Notes: generated by a model not told the origin, from the sequence alone. A stretch of 62,155 bases of DNA from Myxococcales bacterium (GCA_005777185.1 SXNL01000329.1:1-62155), one strand, 5' to 3'. Counted from the stretch's first letter, positions 1 through 9,781 are shown. Program-made: numbers and translations.

Positions 1-2
1 AC

Positions 3-110
3 CGGATCGCGATCGTCGGCGCAGGCTCGGCGATCATCCTCGCCGTCGCCCTCGCGTGGTTCGTGGAGCGCGCCTTCGCGATCCGGCTCCCCCTGCCGCT
101 CCCGCGTTGA
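3..110 (+). CDS. C-terminal end of a membrane protein (HupE/UreJ-like?)
   Basis: Only the last 35 codons are inside the window; the gene begins upstream. The readable end is one hydrophobic helix (GAGSAIILAVALAWF) followed by VERAF and a short Pro/Leu-rich tail, then TGA. A terminal helix ending in WFxER recalls the HupE/UreJ family of membrane proteins (metal transport). That assignment rests on a few residues and is a guess; the membrane helix itself is clear. Confidence 0.45.
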   Translation, partial: RIAIVGAGSAIILAVALAWFVERAFAIRLPLPLPR

Positions 111-118
111 GCGGGAAA

Positions 119-152
119 GACGGGGGCGAGCCTTCGCTCGCCCTCGCCCGTC
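119..152. terminator. Hairpin between convergent genes
   Basis: GACGGG (119-124) pairs with CCCGTC (147-152) and GGCGAGC (125-131) pairs with GCTCGCC (136-142), with a 4-nt loop and a 4-nt bulge. It lies between the stop at 110 and the convergent stop at 157, so it could end transcription from both sides. There is no clear T-run, so intrinsic termination is inferred from position and stem strength. Confidence 0.5.
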
Positions 153-156
153 GGTG

Positions 157-711
157 TCAGGCCGGATCGAAGCAGTCGCCGGTGTCGTCGCAGCAGATGG
201 TGCCCTCGGCGTCGCAGCAGATGGTCGTGGTGTCATCCGCGGCGCAGATCAGGCAGTCGACGTTGGTGTCGGTCTCGAAGCACGCGCCCGTCATCGTACC
301 GTCGAAGCCGAGGGCGGCCTTGACCTCCTGCGCGTAGGCGTTGCAGTCGAGCGAGTAGAACTTCTGGTCGAAGCAGAAGGCGAGCTCCGTGGTGCTCACG
401 CACGCCGCCACGTTGTCCGCGACGCCCGCGCAGATCGGGTCGCTCGTCGGGTTGGGCTTCTTGCTGGGGCTCGTCGTGGGACCCTTGGCGCCGGGCTTGG
501 CGGTGGGCTTACCCCCGGTCGTCGAGGCGCCCGGCTTGGACGACGGCTTGACGGTGCCCCCGTCCTTCGAGCGCACGGGCGTCTTGGCGACGGCGGCGTC
601 CTTGCCGGCGTCGGCGGTCGTGGTGGTCGGGGTGGGGACGGCCGTGCTCGAGCACGCGAGCACGAGGCCGGTGGCGGCGATGCTGCCGAGGACGAGTTTC
701 AAGGTCTTCAT
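157..711 (-). CDS. Cys-rich secreted lipoprotein, unknown function
   Basis: 184 residues. The N-terminus is a lipoprotein signal (MKTLKLVLGSIAATGLVLACSS) with lipobox LVLAC. A Thr/Pro/Lys-rich spacer of roughly 70 residues follows, then a Cys-rich C-terminal half with many C pairs (LICAAD, ICCDAEG, ICCDDTG) likely to form disulfides in the periplasm or at the surface. An in-frame ATG at 831 exists, but the start at 711 is preceded by GGGAGA and begins the signal peptide directly, so it is preferred. It follows another lipoprotein gene (723-1562) on the same strand with an 11-nt gap, so the two are probably co-transcribed. No family recognised. Confidence 0.8.
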   Translation of the reverse strand: MKTLKLVLGSIAATGLVLACSSTAVPTPTTTTADAGKDAAVAKTPVRSKDGGTVKPSSKPGASTTGGKPTAKPGAKGPTTSPSKKPNPTSDPICAGVADNVAACVSTTELAFCFDQKFYSLDCNAYAQEVKAALGFDGTMTGACFETDTNVDCLICAADDTTTICCDAEGTICCDDTGDCFDPA

Positions 712-722
712 GGTGGTCTCCC

Positions 723-1562
723 TCACTTGCAGAACTGGGCGGCGAACTCCTTCACGAGCTCGACGCAGTCCTTCGTGCACGGGTTGTTGTCGCAGTAGTC
801 CTCGTCGACCTTGGCCTCCGCGCCGTCGCACTCGGTGGGGTAGTCCTCGCAGAACTGCTTCTCGAACTTGTCGGGATCCGTCTCGGCCTGCTCGTCGTCG
901 GCCTGCGCCTCGTCGGTGTCCGGGGCATCGTCCGCGTCCTTGTCGTTGGACTCACCGTCGCCGTCGGAGTCGGCGTCTTCAAAGTCGGGCTGGCCGTCGC
1001 CGTCCGTGTCGATCTGGTCCATGGGGTTGGTCGCCGGCGCAAGCTCGGCGGAGGCCTCGTTCACCGTCGTGTCGCCGAGCTGGAGGTCGGCGCCCGTGGC
1101 GTCCGTCGGCTCCTCCGCGAGGAGGTTGATGTCCTTCGGCTTGACCGTGGAGCCCTTCTTCTGGGACGGCGGGATGACGTTCGCCTTCTGGGCGGGGTTC
1201 GCCTTGGACTTCGGGAAGACCAGCGTGTACGTCTTCTTGTTGATGCTCGCCTGCAGCGTCATGAGGCCCGCAGGCTTGAGGCTCGGACTGTCGATGATGT
1301 AGGCGCCCGTCTTGAAGTTGTAGCGCGCGTAGACGAGGCGAACCTTCTTCGTCTTCGGGTCGCGGACCTTCACCCAGACGAAGACCTTCGCGTTCGCGGG
1401 CGCCTTGAGCGTGCCCTGGATCTTCGACGGCGACACCTGCGGCGGGGCGACGGCGAGCTTGGCGGGCGTGGAGGTGCTCGAGCAGCCGGTGGCGACGATG
1501 GCCACGGCGGTCAGGCTGGCGACCAGCATCGAACCCGCGAGCTTGTTGAAGGTGTGTTTCAT
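723..1562 (-). CDS. Lipoprotein with thrombospondin type 3-like calcium repeats
   Basis: 279 residues. The signal peptide ends in a lipobox (VATGCSS). The first half looks like a carboxypeptidase-regulatory/Ig-like fold (GTLKAPANAKVFVWVKVRDP). From about residue 185 comes an Asp-rich stretch (DTDGDGQPDFEDADSDGDGE) typical of TSP3 calcium-binding repeats, followed by a Cys-rich tail (CEDYPTEC, CDNNPC). The repeats predict calcium binding outside the cytoplasm. AAAGGAA precedes the ATG. It heads a two-gene unit with the lipoprotein at 157-711. A perfect palindrome at 1631-1653 lies upstream. Function unknown. Confidence 0.8.
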   Translation of the reverse strand: MKHTFNKLAGSMLVASLTAVAIVATGCSSTSTPAKLAVAPPQVSPSKIQGTLKAPANAKVFVWVKVRDPKTKKVRLVYARYNFKTGAYIIDSPSLKPAGLMTLQASINKKTYTLVFPKSKANPAQKANVIPPSQKKGSTVKPKDINLLAEEPTDATGADLQLGDTTVNEASAELAPATNPMDQIDTDGDGQPDFEDADSDGDGESNDKDADDAPDTDEAQADDEQAETDPDKFEKQFCEDYPTECDGAEAKVDEDYCDNNPCTKDCVELVKEFAAQFCK

Positions 1563-1630
1563 GGCAGATTCCTTTCAGCTAGGCGCCCCCTGAGGGCAAG
1601 GGAGAGGTCATGACCGCGTCCTTCTTTCGA

Positions 1631-1653
1631 AACTGCAAGGCCTTGTTGCAGTT
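1631..1653. promoter_or_regulatory. Perfect 8-bp dyad, operator candidate
   Basis: AACTGCAA-N7-TTGCAGTT, a 23-bp perfect inverted repeat about 70 bp upstream of the start at 1562. Eight-base arms with a 7-nt spacer resemble a dimeric repressor or activator site. It could also form a hairpin in the leader RNA. No regulator gene lies next to it. Confidence 0.4.
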
Positions 1654-1809
1654 CCGCTGCGCGCCATTCATGCGCGAAAGGGTCGTGGGCCCGGGGTGCG
1701 CGCTGCGTACTCCGTGGCGAGCGCGATGCTCGGCGCGAACGTGCGCGGGACCCGCGGCGTCTTTCCTCCTCGGGTACACCCTCCCCGATGTCCGCCATCA
1801 CCACCGAGC

Positions 1810-2229
1810 GGACGGTGGACGGCGGACACGAGGAGAGCAAGGACCATCGCCCCGACCCCATCCAGCTCGTCCTCTCCGTCGTGATGCGGCGCGACGGCGT
1901 GCCGGTCTGCTGCGAGATCTGGCCCGGCAACACCGCCGACGTGAAGACGGTCGTGCCGACGATGGAGGCGCTGAAGAAGCGCTTCCAGATCACGAAGGTC
2001 GTCTTCGTCGCGGACCGAGGGATGGTCTCGAAGGCGAACCTCGCGGCGATCGAGAAGGCCGGGTACGAGTACATCATCGGCGCGAAGCTGCGGAACAACG
2101 TCGAGGTCCGCGACAACGTGCTCGCGCGCGCGGGCCGCTACGCCGAGGTGAGCGACACCCTCGCGTGAAGGAGGTCATGGTCGACGATCGCCGGTACGTC
2201 GTCTGCTTCAACCCCGAGGAGGCGAAGAA
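1810..2229 (+). pseudogene. IS1634-family transposase fragment
   Basis: Encodes a central piece of a DDE transposase of the IS1634 group. Recognisable pieces are [44 protein letters not shown], then a frame change near 2160 into [15 protein letters not shown]. The N-terminal region, the rest of the catalytic core and both terminal repeats are absent, so it cannot move. At about 2230 the reading frame runs directly into a transhydrogenase remnant, so the 3' part was replaced by other DNA. Inactive remnant. Confidence 0.75.
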
Positions 2230-2744
2230 GGGCGACTGCATCGGCTTCCCTTCCCTCGCCTCGACGTCGATGGAGCAGGCGCGCGTGGCCGTCTGTCGGG
2301 CGTTCGGGTTCGCGTACAAGAAGCAGGTGACCGAGCTCTTGCCGCACGGCATCTACACGATCCCCGAGTCTCGTGCGTCGGGCTGACCGAGGACCAGGTC
2401 ACCGAGCGCGGCCAGACGCCCATCGTGGGCCGCGCGTCCTACCTCAACAACGCGCGGGGCAAGATCATCGGCGACAAGGACGGCGTGGTGAAGCTGTGTT
2501 CGACTTCGAGTCGCGCACGCTCCTCGGGTGCCACTGCATCGGGGACCGCGCGACCGAGCTCGTGCACATCGGGCGGGCCGTGATCATGCTCGGCGGGACG
2601 GCCGACACGTTCATCGAGATGGTGTTCAACTACCCGACGCTCGCCGAGATCTTCAAGTACGCCGCCTACGACGGGCTCGGCCGCTGGGCTGGCCACAGGC
2701 TAACGAACCTGCCGCCGATCTCGGTCACGACGCGATCGTCCTGA
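2230..2744 (+). pseudogene. sthA: Soluble pyridine nucleotide transhydrogenase (SthA) 3' remnant
   Basis: The C-terminal dimerisation half of an SthA-like flavoprotein can be read only by switching frames. The pieces are [23 protein letters not shown] through HGIYTIPE, then [19 protein letters not shown] through KIIGDKDGVVKL in a second frame (change near 2370), then FDFESRTLLGCHCIGDRATE through IEMVFNYPTLAEIFKYAAYDGL in a third (change near 2495). The FAD-binding N-terminal half is missing and replaced by the transposase fragment. SthA moves hydride between NADPH and NAD; this copy is dead. An assembly error could explain single frameshifts but not the missing half. Confidence 0.8.
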
Positions 2745-2745
2745 G

Positions 2746-4180
2746 TCAGCGGCGACGGCGACGACGCTCGACGCCGCCCAGCGCGACGAGGCCAAACGCG
2801 ATCAGGACGGTCCCCGCGGCGCTCGCGGGAGTGGAGGGGGACGCGGAGCATCCAATGCCGCCACCCTCGAGGGTCCCGTCGTCGAGGGCGGCAGGGCCCA
2901 TGCCCCCGTCGGCGCCGCTCGGGACACCGCCATCGGCACCGGGGTTCGTCGTCTGGATCGGGAGGATGGTGAGCGACGCGACCGCCGGGGCGCCAGCGCC
3001 CGGGACGCTGAACGTCGCGTCGAACGGGCCGGGCCGATCGTTCGCGAGCAGCGTGACGGAGATCCGGCCGCTGGAGTCGGTGACGAGCGGCGAGGTCGTC
3101 GTCGCGCTCGGCCCGGTCGAGGGCATGGTGAGCGTGACGGTGACACCGGGCGCGAACTTGCCTGTCATGTCCCGCACCTCGACGACGACGGGCGCCGGGA
3201 ACGTCGTCGACACGGGCGTCGATTGGCCGGATCCGGAGAGGATCGAGACGCTCCCCGGCGCGGCGTTCGTGTTCGTGAGCGCGAACGACGCCGGCGCGGC
3301 CACGCCGGGTGTCGTGGCGTCGTCGACGTAGCTCCCGACGACGGACCCCGCGATGCCGGAGACGATGGCGTCACCGGAGGCATCGGTGCGGGGCGGCGTC
3401 TCTGGGAACACTCCCGTCGGCTCCGCTGCAGGGGCGGTGAACGTGACTACGACGCCGAGCACGGGGTTGCCCGCCGCGTCCGTCACCGTGGCGCGGAGCG
3501 GCTCGGGATAGGGAGTCGTGATCGGCGCGCTCTGCGGCGTCGACGCGGCGGCCGCCGTCACCTTCGCGGGTGCGCCGGCCACGTTGGTCAGGCGGAAGAA
3601 GACTGGTCCCGCCGCGCCCGGCGCCGTGGCGCGCGCGACGAACGATCCGGCAACGGTCGTCGCCGTCGCCTGGACGGACGGCCCAAACGCGTACAAGCGG
3701 TCCGTCGCCACGAACACGACACCGTGCGCGACCACGGGCGTCACGTATTGCCCACCGGCGCGAGCTCGCGCGCGCCGGTCCTCCAGAGCGGCTCCATCTT
3801 CGTCCCGTCCACGGCGTACAGCACAGGGCCCGGCATCGCGGGATCCATCACCGGGCGCGTCCGGCGCGCGTTCTGGTCCACGACCCAGACCACGGGGGAC
3901 CTCCCGCCGTCGCTCGACACGACGGGCGAGCCTGGGTTCACGAAGCGGAGCTCGTGATCCTCCGCGTCACGGACGAGGTGCGGCCCCGGCGACGCGACGC
4001 GCAGGCGCACGAGGGACGGCGGCACGTTGTCGATGCTGCACCGCGCCGCCTTCGTGCTGCCCGACACGAAACACGTACGACGTCCCGTCCGCGGCGCGGA
4101 AGTACGCGGGCGTGGTGCGCATCTTCGCGTGATCCACCGCCGCGTCGTCGTGCGGCGGCCCGAACACGGACAGGAGTCCA
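2746..4180 (-). pseudogene. Broken beta-propeller/Ig-like surface protein with MYXO-CTERM-like end
   Basis: Homologous text continues through at least three frames. LSVFGPPHDDAAVDHAKMRTT passes by a 1-nt shift near 4075 into FVSGSTKAARCSIDNVPP. A second shift near 3740 joins PVLYAVDGTKMEPLWRTGA to QYVTPVVAHGVVFVATDRL, a PQQ-like propeller motif. The 332-codon last part (3744-2746) is open: repeated bacterial Ig-like (Big-1 type) domains, a Cys (GCSASP), one hydrophobic helix and RRRRRR, the layout of a MYXO-CTERM sorting signal. A start at 3744 has no signal peptide, so the piece would not be exported. Presumed former secreted protein anchored at the surface. Confidence 0.65.
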
Positions 4181-4333
4181 CGCTCGGAATTCCTCGGCCG
4201 TCGTCAGCTCCGTCGCGGGCTCTCCCTGCACGCGCGATTAGGTAATGACGACGTGTGTCCCTGTCGATCCCGCGGTCGCGCGCGGATCAGCCGAGCTGGA
4301 TCCTCCGCGCACCGGTTCCTCGTGCAGCATCGG

Positions 4334-7300
4334 TCACGTGAGCGGCTCCGCGTCGGGGGTGGCGAGGCGCCCGACGGCGGGGCTCGACGCGGACAGCCTC
4401 GCCTCGATCGCATCGGCTCCCCGCCGGACCACCCGCGCGTAGTGCATCTCGCGCCCGTTCGGCAGCGTGATCTCCAGGCGCAGCTCCGCACCTGGCGGAA
4501 ACGGCTCGTCCACGGCGATCTCCACGCGGGTCTCGCTCGCCGCGGTGATGCGGCCGGTGAACCGCGCCTCTCCGATCGCGTGGCCGTCGATCGACGCGAT
4601 GCTGACCTCCGCAGCGCGGTGCAGCCGAACGGGCGGCGGGTCGCAACGCGGTAGCCTCATCTCGTAGTGCCCGCCGATGCCTTCGACCTCGCAGACGACG
4701 ACCGGCTCGACGAGGCCCTTGGGCGTGAAGCTCAACTCGCCGAGCACGTCCACCGGGACCGATACGGCCCTCCGGGTCGCGTCGGTGACCAGCACCTGGC
4801 CCCCCGCGGTCATCGCCTGGACCCTGGAGGCGATGTTCACGTTGAGGCCCACGGCGGAGTACTTCGCGCGGTGCTCCGAACCGACGTTCCCCACGATCAC
4901 CTCGCCGGTGTGGACGCCCGCGCCGATCGTGATCCGTGGGAGACCGAGCGCGTCGTTGGCCGCGTTCACCTCGCCCATCGCCAGCTGCATCTCGATGGCG
5001 CACGCGAGCGCCCGGTCGGCGTGGCCGGGCCGCCAGATCGGGGCGCCGAAGAGCACGAGCAGGCCGTCGCCGAAGATGTCGTCGATGGTGCCGTGGTGCT
5101 TGTGGACGATGCGCGTCATCACCCCGAAGTAGATGTTGAGCATCTTCACGACCTGCTCGGCCGGCAGGCTCTCGCACAGCGGTGTGAAGCCGCGGACGTC
5201 CGTGAAGAGCACGCTGATGGCGCGCCGCTCGCCGCCGAGCTGCAGCGCCGCCTCCGACTCGAGCAGGGTCCCGACCACCTCGTCGGACATGTACCGCCCG
5301 AAGACCTGGCGGATGAAGGTGTTGCGCGCCTCGAGCTGGGCCGTCCGCTCTTGCACCCGCTCCTCGAGGTTGGCGTAGAGGCGCGCGTTCTCGATGGACA
5401 CGGCCATCTGTCCCGCCAGGAGGTGCAGCACGTCCCTGCGCGCGGGCGTGAACACGCCCGGAGCGAGCGTGTTCTCCAGGTAGAGGATTCCCGACGTGCG
5501 GCTACCCGATCGGACGGCGTGGCACATCACCGAGCGCGGCCGGCGGAGGGCGACGTATGGATCGGCGGCGCTCTCGGGGGCGACGAGGGCGTCGTCGAGC
5601 ACGACCGACTCCCCGCTCCGTGCCACGAAGCGTACGATCGACTCCGGGTACCTGGGGTCCCCGTCCCCGGTCGTGGTGGCGCCGGACGACGTGCCCTCCG
5701 CCTCGACCGAGAGGTCGCCGTCCTTTTCGAGGAGGAGCACGACGCGGTCGGCGCCCGCGTTCTCCATCGCTGTCGTGACGAGGCGCTCGAGGAGCCGAGG
5801 CAGCAAGACCTCCGTCGAGATGGCCTGGCACGCGGCGAGGACGGCCGCGAGGTCGACGCTGCCCGTGCGGGTGGTGTGCTGGGTGGTCGTCAATGTGCCG
5901 GTCGTGGTCACCGACGAGGACTCGGGCGTGATGAAGCGCGGGAACTCCGCCTCCAGCGCCGAGGCCTTGGTGACGGCCCCCCAGCGCGTGAACCCATCGT
6001 ACGCGTCGCGGAGCGCGTGACGCGCGGGGAGCACGCGCCCCCAGGCCAGGTAGAACCGCCCGGCCGCCTCGCACGCGAGCGCCTCGTCGTTCGTGAACGC
6101 GCTCTCCTGCGCCGCCAGGATGGCCTCCTCGTAGCGATCGCGCGCCTCGGTGGGACGGTCGAGGACCCGGAGGCGCTCGGCTTCGATCAGCGCCACCTTG
6201 TGAGCGAAGTTCAAGGGCGCCGAGCGTGCCCAGCCCCGCAGCAACTCGAGATCGGCCTCGACCTTGGCGAGGTGGGCCTCGCGCGCATCCGGGGGGGCGT
6301 CGGTGCACAGCGCGAGCCGCGTGAGGGCGTCGTAGTAGTAGTGAAGCGGCTGGTTGAACTGACTCAGCACCGCGTCGAGGAACCCCGCCGCGGTGTCGAG
6401 CAACGCGAGGGCCGCGCCGTGTTGCCCGAACATGTACGCGAGCATGATCTCCGCGAGCAGCGCGTTGGCGACGGCCATCCGGTTGCCCGCGGCGAGCCAC
6501 CCGGCTTTCGAAGGCTCGGCGTCGCAGATGGGACCGCGGAGGCGCCAGGGCTCGGCAGAGCTCCCGGTGAGGTTCGCGACGGCCTGGTGCCACGGGATGT
6601 GCGAGGTCAACGCGAGGTCGTTGCGCATGCGCCGCATGGCGATCGTGTAGTGCTCGATCTCCCCGAGGAGCGGCCCCAGCGCGTGACCGTGGAAGAACGC
6701 GTACTTCGACGCGACGTGCCCACCGTAGCAGCCGAACTCGGTCTCCCCGGTCTCCAGGCCCACGCGCCAGGCCTGCCGCTCGCCGTCGGCCGAGCTCCGG
6801 AGGTGCTCACGCCAGAAGCGTGTGTGGCAGCTGAACAGGTGGAGCGCCTGCGCGCGGTAACGGCCGACGTCGGGTCGACCGAGCAGCGTGTCGCTCAAGT
6901 GGCCATACGCGTACCCCTCGGCCACGTTGCCCGCGAGCCCGGCCTGGAGCAGGCCGTACACGGCGAACGCGAGCGGCGAGGCGGCGCAGTTCCCGTGTCG
7001 CAGGACGAGCTCCACCTGCCGGAGCGTCACGAGGACGAAGACGATCGGGGAGGCGACGTAGGCCGATGAGTAGATCTTGCAGATCAGCGCCACCGCGGTG
7101 CGGATCGCCGGATCTTCGATGTCCGGCATCGCGGCGAGGACGGCCGGCGAGCGTCCACCGATGGCGGCAGCCGTGGTGGTCATCGCCGGGCCGATGTCCT
7201 CGGGCGTCGGCGAGCGCGGGAGGGAGACGCCGAGCTGCTCGAGGTAGTCGAGCGCGTGCCGGAGCGCGTCCAGGGGGCGGCCCTGGGCGTTGAACGCCTC

Positions 7301-9781
7301 CGTCTTGATCTCCTGCATCCACGCCGTGTCGAGGGGTGCGCGCGCGTGCCGCACCCCGTCCTCGAACCAGAGATCCATCTGCGCGAACTCGCCCGTCTGG
7401 TACGCCGTCTCGACGCCGGTCGACGTGAGTCGCATCGCCAGATCGTGGTCGTGGTCGAAGGGCTCCGCGCCGAGGAGCGTGAGCCCCGAGCGCACGTGCT
7501 CGCGGGCCGCGGCGAAGGCAGCCTGGGACTTCGCCGCCTGGGCCGCCTCGAGGTTGAGGGCCGCCAGCGCGCGCGCGTCGTCGGGCGTCGGCGGCGACCC
7601 GCCGGCGTTCAGGTGGCGTACGACCGCGAAGAGGACGTCCGCGCCGGTGACGCCGCCGCGGCGCAGGTTCTGGCCGATCGCGCGGTGGAGAGCAGGGCGC
7701 TCCTCGTCCGTCGCGAGGGCATACGCCGCCTGCTGGACGCGGTCGTGGCTGAACCGGCAGCGGACGTCTAGCGTGTCCGCGAGTCCCTCCACGTCGAGGC
7801 CCATCAGCTTCCAGTCCTGGCCGACCGTGACGACGAGCCCTGCGACCACCGCCGGCCAGAGATCCCGCCACGTCGCCGCGAGCGGCAGATCCTGGGCGAT
7901 CGCGAGGCGCCGGAGATCGATCTCGCTCCCGAGCGCGCCGGCGACGGTGAGGGCGCGCCGCGTGGCCTCGGGCAGCGCGCGCAGCCGCCCGATCATGAGG
8001 TCGACGACGTTGTCGGTGATGTTGCGCGAGGCGATCGCGTCGACGTCGAACGTCCACCGATCCGTGCGCACGAGCAGACCCTCGGCGTGGAGCGCCTTCA
8101 GGAACTCCCGGAGGAAGAACGGGTTGCCCTGCGTCTTGGCGAGGACGAGCGCGGCCAGCGGACGGATCGACGGTGCGGGTACCCCGAGCGTGTCGGCCAC
8201 GAAGGCCACCACGTCCGGAAGCTGGAGCGGCCCGACCTCGAGCGACGCGACGGGGATCCCGCCCGCCGTCCACGCCTCGAGCGCCAGGAGCAACGGGTGC
8301 CCGGCGGCGACCTCGCCGTCGCGGTACGCGCCCACGAAGAGCAGGTGGCGGACGTCGTCCCGCATGAGCAGCGAATGCACGAGATCCAGGGACGCCGGAT
8401 CGATCCACTGGAGGTCATCCAGGAAGAGGACCATCGGCCGGTCCGGGGCGGCGGCCACCGCGATGAAGCGGCCGACGACGTGCTCGAGCCGGCGCCGGCT
8501 CTCCGCCGGAGCGAGCGCCGCGACCGGCGGCCGCGGGCCCAGCAAGGACTCGAGCCCCGGCATCAGGTCGAGCAGCACACGCCCGTTCGGACCGATCACC
8601 TCCGAGATCCGCGCGCGCCACGTCGCCGTCTCGGCCTCCGTCCCGGCGAGGATCTGTCGCGTGAGCGACCGGAAGCACCGGATGAGGGATCCGTAGGGGA
8701 CGTCTCGCGCGAGCTGGTCGAACTTCCCCGCGAGCCACGTGCCGTGCCGCGCGGTGATGGGCTTGTGGACCTCGTGCACCAGCGCGCTCTTTCCGATGCC
8801 CGCCGCCCCCCGCACGAGGAGGACGGAACGCGCGCCCGCCGCCGCGCGCTCGAACGCGTCGAGGATGCGCTGCGTGTCCGCCTCGCGCCCGTAGAGGCGC
8901 TGCGAGAGGGTGAAACGAACGGGACCGGCGCTCGTGTCGAGCGCGAAGCTCGAGATCGAGCCCGTCCGGCGCAGCTCCGCCGCGCACTGGTCGAGGTCGT
9001 GCGCGACGCCTTCGGCCGACCCGTAGCGATCCTCCGCGTTCTTTGCCAGCAGTCGCATCACGATGTCCGCGACCACGTCCGGCACGGTCGCCGGCCGGGC
9101 GGGCACGCGCGCGATGTGGGCGTGGACGAGGGCGGCCGGGTCGCGGAACGAGAACGGAGGGTGACCGGTGAGCAGGTGATGCAGCGTCGCACCGAGCGAG
9201 TACAGGTCCGTGCGCGCGTCCACCGTCCGGTTCATGCGCCCCGTTTGCTCCGGGGAGATGTAGGCGAGGGTGCCCTCGTGGCTCGCGGCGGCCTCGAACT
9301 CGGGGGACTCGCGCGTCAGCTGGGTCGCGATGCCGAAGTCGATGAGGCGCACCTGGCCCGTGCCGCGGTTGTACACGATGTTGGCGGGGTTGATGTCCTT
9401 GTGGAGGATGTCCCGGCGGTGCACGAGGGAGAGGCTCGCAGCGACGCGGGCGCAGACGTGCAAGGCCTCCTCCAGCCCGAAGGGCCGGTGCTGAAGGGAT
9501 TCAGCGAGCGACACCCCCCCGATGTCCTCGAGCACCATGGCCCACGAGTCGCCGTCGCGCACGAGCTCGTGGGCGCGGATGACCCCCTCGACGTCGCGAA
9601 GCCCCGCAAGGAGCTCAAGCTCGCGTCGGAACCACGCGATCTGGTCCGGCGCCGGGCGTGGCTCGCGCAGCACCTTGAGGACGACACGCTGCTCGGATCC
9701 GGGCCGGCGGGCGCGGTAGATCACCGTCTTCCGACTCCGCGCGATCTCGGCGTCGATGTCGTGGTGGAACAGCTTCCTCAT
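4334..9781 (-). CDS. Ser/Thr kinase-AAA ATPase-GAF-adenylate cyclase-PilZ-like fusion
   Basis: 1815 residues, cytosolic. Domains in order: a Hanks-type kinase (1-265; Lys36, HKD 127-129, DFG 148-150, weak Gly loop); an AAA/STAND ATPase (from about 285) with Walker A GAAGIGKS and Walker B VLFLDDLQWID; a long helical TPR-like region; a GAF domain (about 1370-1520); a class III nucleotide cyclase with metal-site motifs FTDVRGFT and IFGDGLLVLFG; and a C-terminal PilZ-like beta domain of about 100 residues. Kinase-ATPase-GAF proteins of this size are common in Myxococcota, and some end in a histidine kinase; here the output is a cyclase. Ligand and target are unknown. It stands alone, with a promoter candidate at 9804-9831. 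Confidence 0.9.
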   Translation of the reverse strand: MRKLFHHDIDAEIARSRKTVIYRARRPGSEQRVVLKVLREPRPAPDQIAWFRRELELLAGLRDVEGVIRAHELVRDGDSWAMVLEDIGGVSLAESLQHRPFGLEEALHVCARVAASLSLVHRRDILHKDINPANIVYNRGTGQVRLIDFGIATQLTRESPEFEAAASHEGTLAYISPEQTGRMNRTVDARTDLYSLGATLHHLLTGHPPFSFRDPAALVHAHIARVPARPATVPDVVADIVMRLLAKNAEDRYGSAEGVAHDLDQCAAELRRTGSISSFALDTSAGPVRFTLSQRLYGREADTQRILDAFERAAAGARSVLLVRGAAGIGKSALVHEVHKPITARHGTWLAGKFDQLARDVPYGSLIRCFRSLTRQILAGTEAETATWRARISEVIGPNGRVLLDLMPGLESLLGPRPPVAALAPAESRRRLEHVVGRFIAVAAAPDRPMVLFLDDLQWIDPASLDLVHSLLMRDDVRHLLFVGAYRDGEVAAGHPLLLALEAWTAGGIPVASLEVGPLQLPDVVAFVADTLGVPAPSIRPLAALVLAKTQGNPFFLREFLKALHAEGLLVRTDRWTFDVDAIASRNITDNVVDLMIGRLRALPEATRRALTVAGALGSEIDLRRLAIAQDLPLAATWRDLWPAVVAGLVVTVGQDWKLMGLDVEGLADTLDVRCRFSHDRVQQAAYALATDEERPALHRAIGQNLRRGGVTGADVLFAVVRHLNAGGSPPTPDDARALAALNLEAAQAAKSQAAFAAAREHVRSGLTLLGAEPFDHDHDLAMRLTSTGVETAYQTGEFAQMDLWFEDGVRHARAPLDTAWMQEIKTEAFNAQGRPLDALRHALDYLEQLGVSLPRSPTPEDIGPAMTTTAAAIGGRSPAVLAAMPDIEDPAIRTAVALICKIYSSAYVASPIVFVLVTLRQVELVLRHGNCAASPLAFAVYGLLQAGLAGNVAEGYAYGHLSDTLLGRPDVGRYRAQALHLFSCHTRFWREHLRSSADGERQAWRVGLETGETEFGCYGGHVASKYAFFHGHALGPLLGEIEHYTIAMRRMRNDLALTSHIPWHQAVANLTGSSAEPWRLRGPICDAEPSKAGWLAAGNRMAVANALLAEIMLAYMFGQHGAALALLDTAAGFLDAVLSQFNQPLHYYYDALTRLALCTDAPPDAREAHLAKVEADLELLRGWARSAPLNFAHKVALIEAERLRVLDRPTEARDRYEEAILAAQESAFTNDEALACEAAGRFYLAWGRVLPARHALRDAYDGFTRWGAVTKASALEAEFPRFITPESSSVTTTGTLTTTQHTTRTGSVDLAAVLAACQAISTEVLLPRLLERLVTTAMENAGADRVVLLLEKDGDLSVEAEGTSSGATTTGDGDPRYPESIVRFVARSGESVVLDDALVAPESAADPYVALRRPRSVMCHAVRSGSRTSGILYLENTLAPGVFTPARRDVLHLLAGQMAVSIENARLYANLEERVQERTAQLEARNTFIRQVFGRYMSDEVVGTLLESEAALQLGGERRAISVLFTDVRGFTPLCESLPAEQVVKMLNIYFGVMTRIVHKHHGTIDDIFGDGLLVLFGAPIWRPGHADRALACAIEMQLAMGEVNAANDALGLPRITIGAGVHTGEVIVGNVGSEHRAKYSAVGLNVNIASRVQAMTAGGQVLVTDATRRAVSVPVDVLGELSFTPKGLVEPVVVCEVEGIGGHYEMRLPRCDPPPVRLHRAAEVSIASIDGHAIGEARFTGRITAASETRVEIAVDEPFPPGAELRLEITLPNGREMHYARVVRRGADAIEARLSASSPAVGRLATPDAEPLT

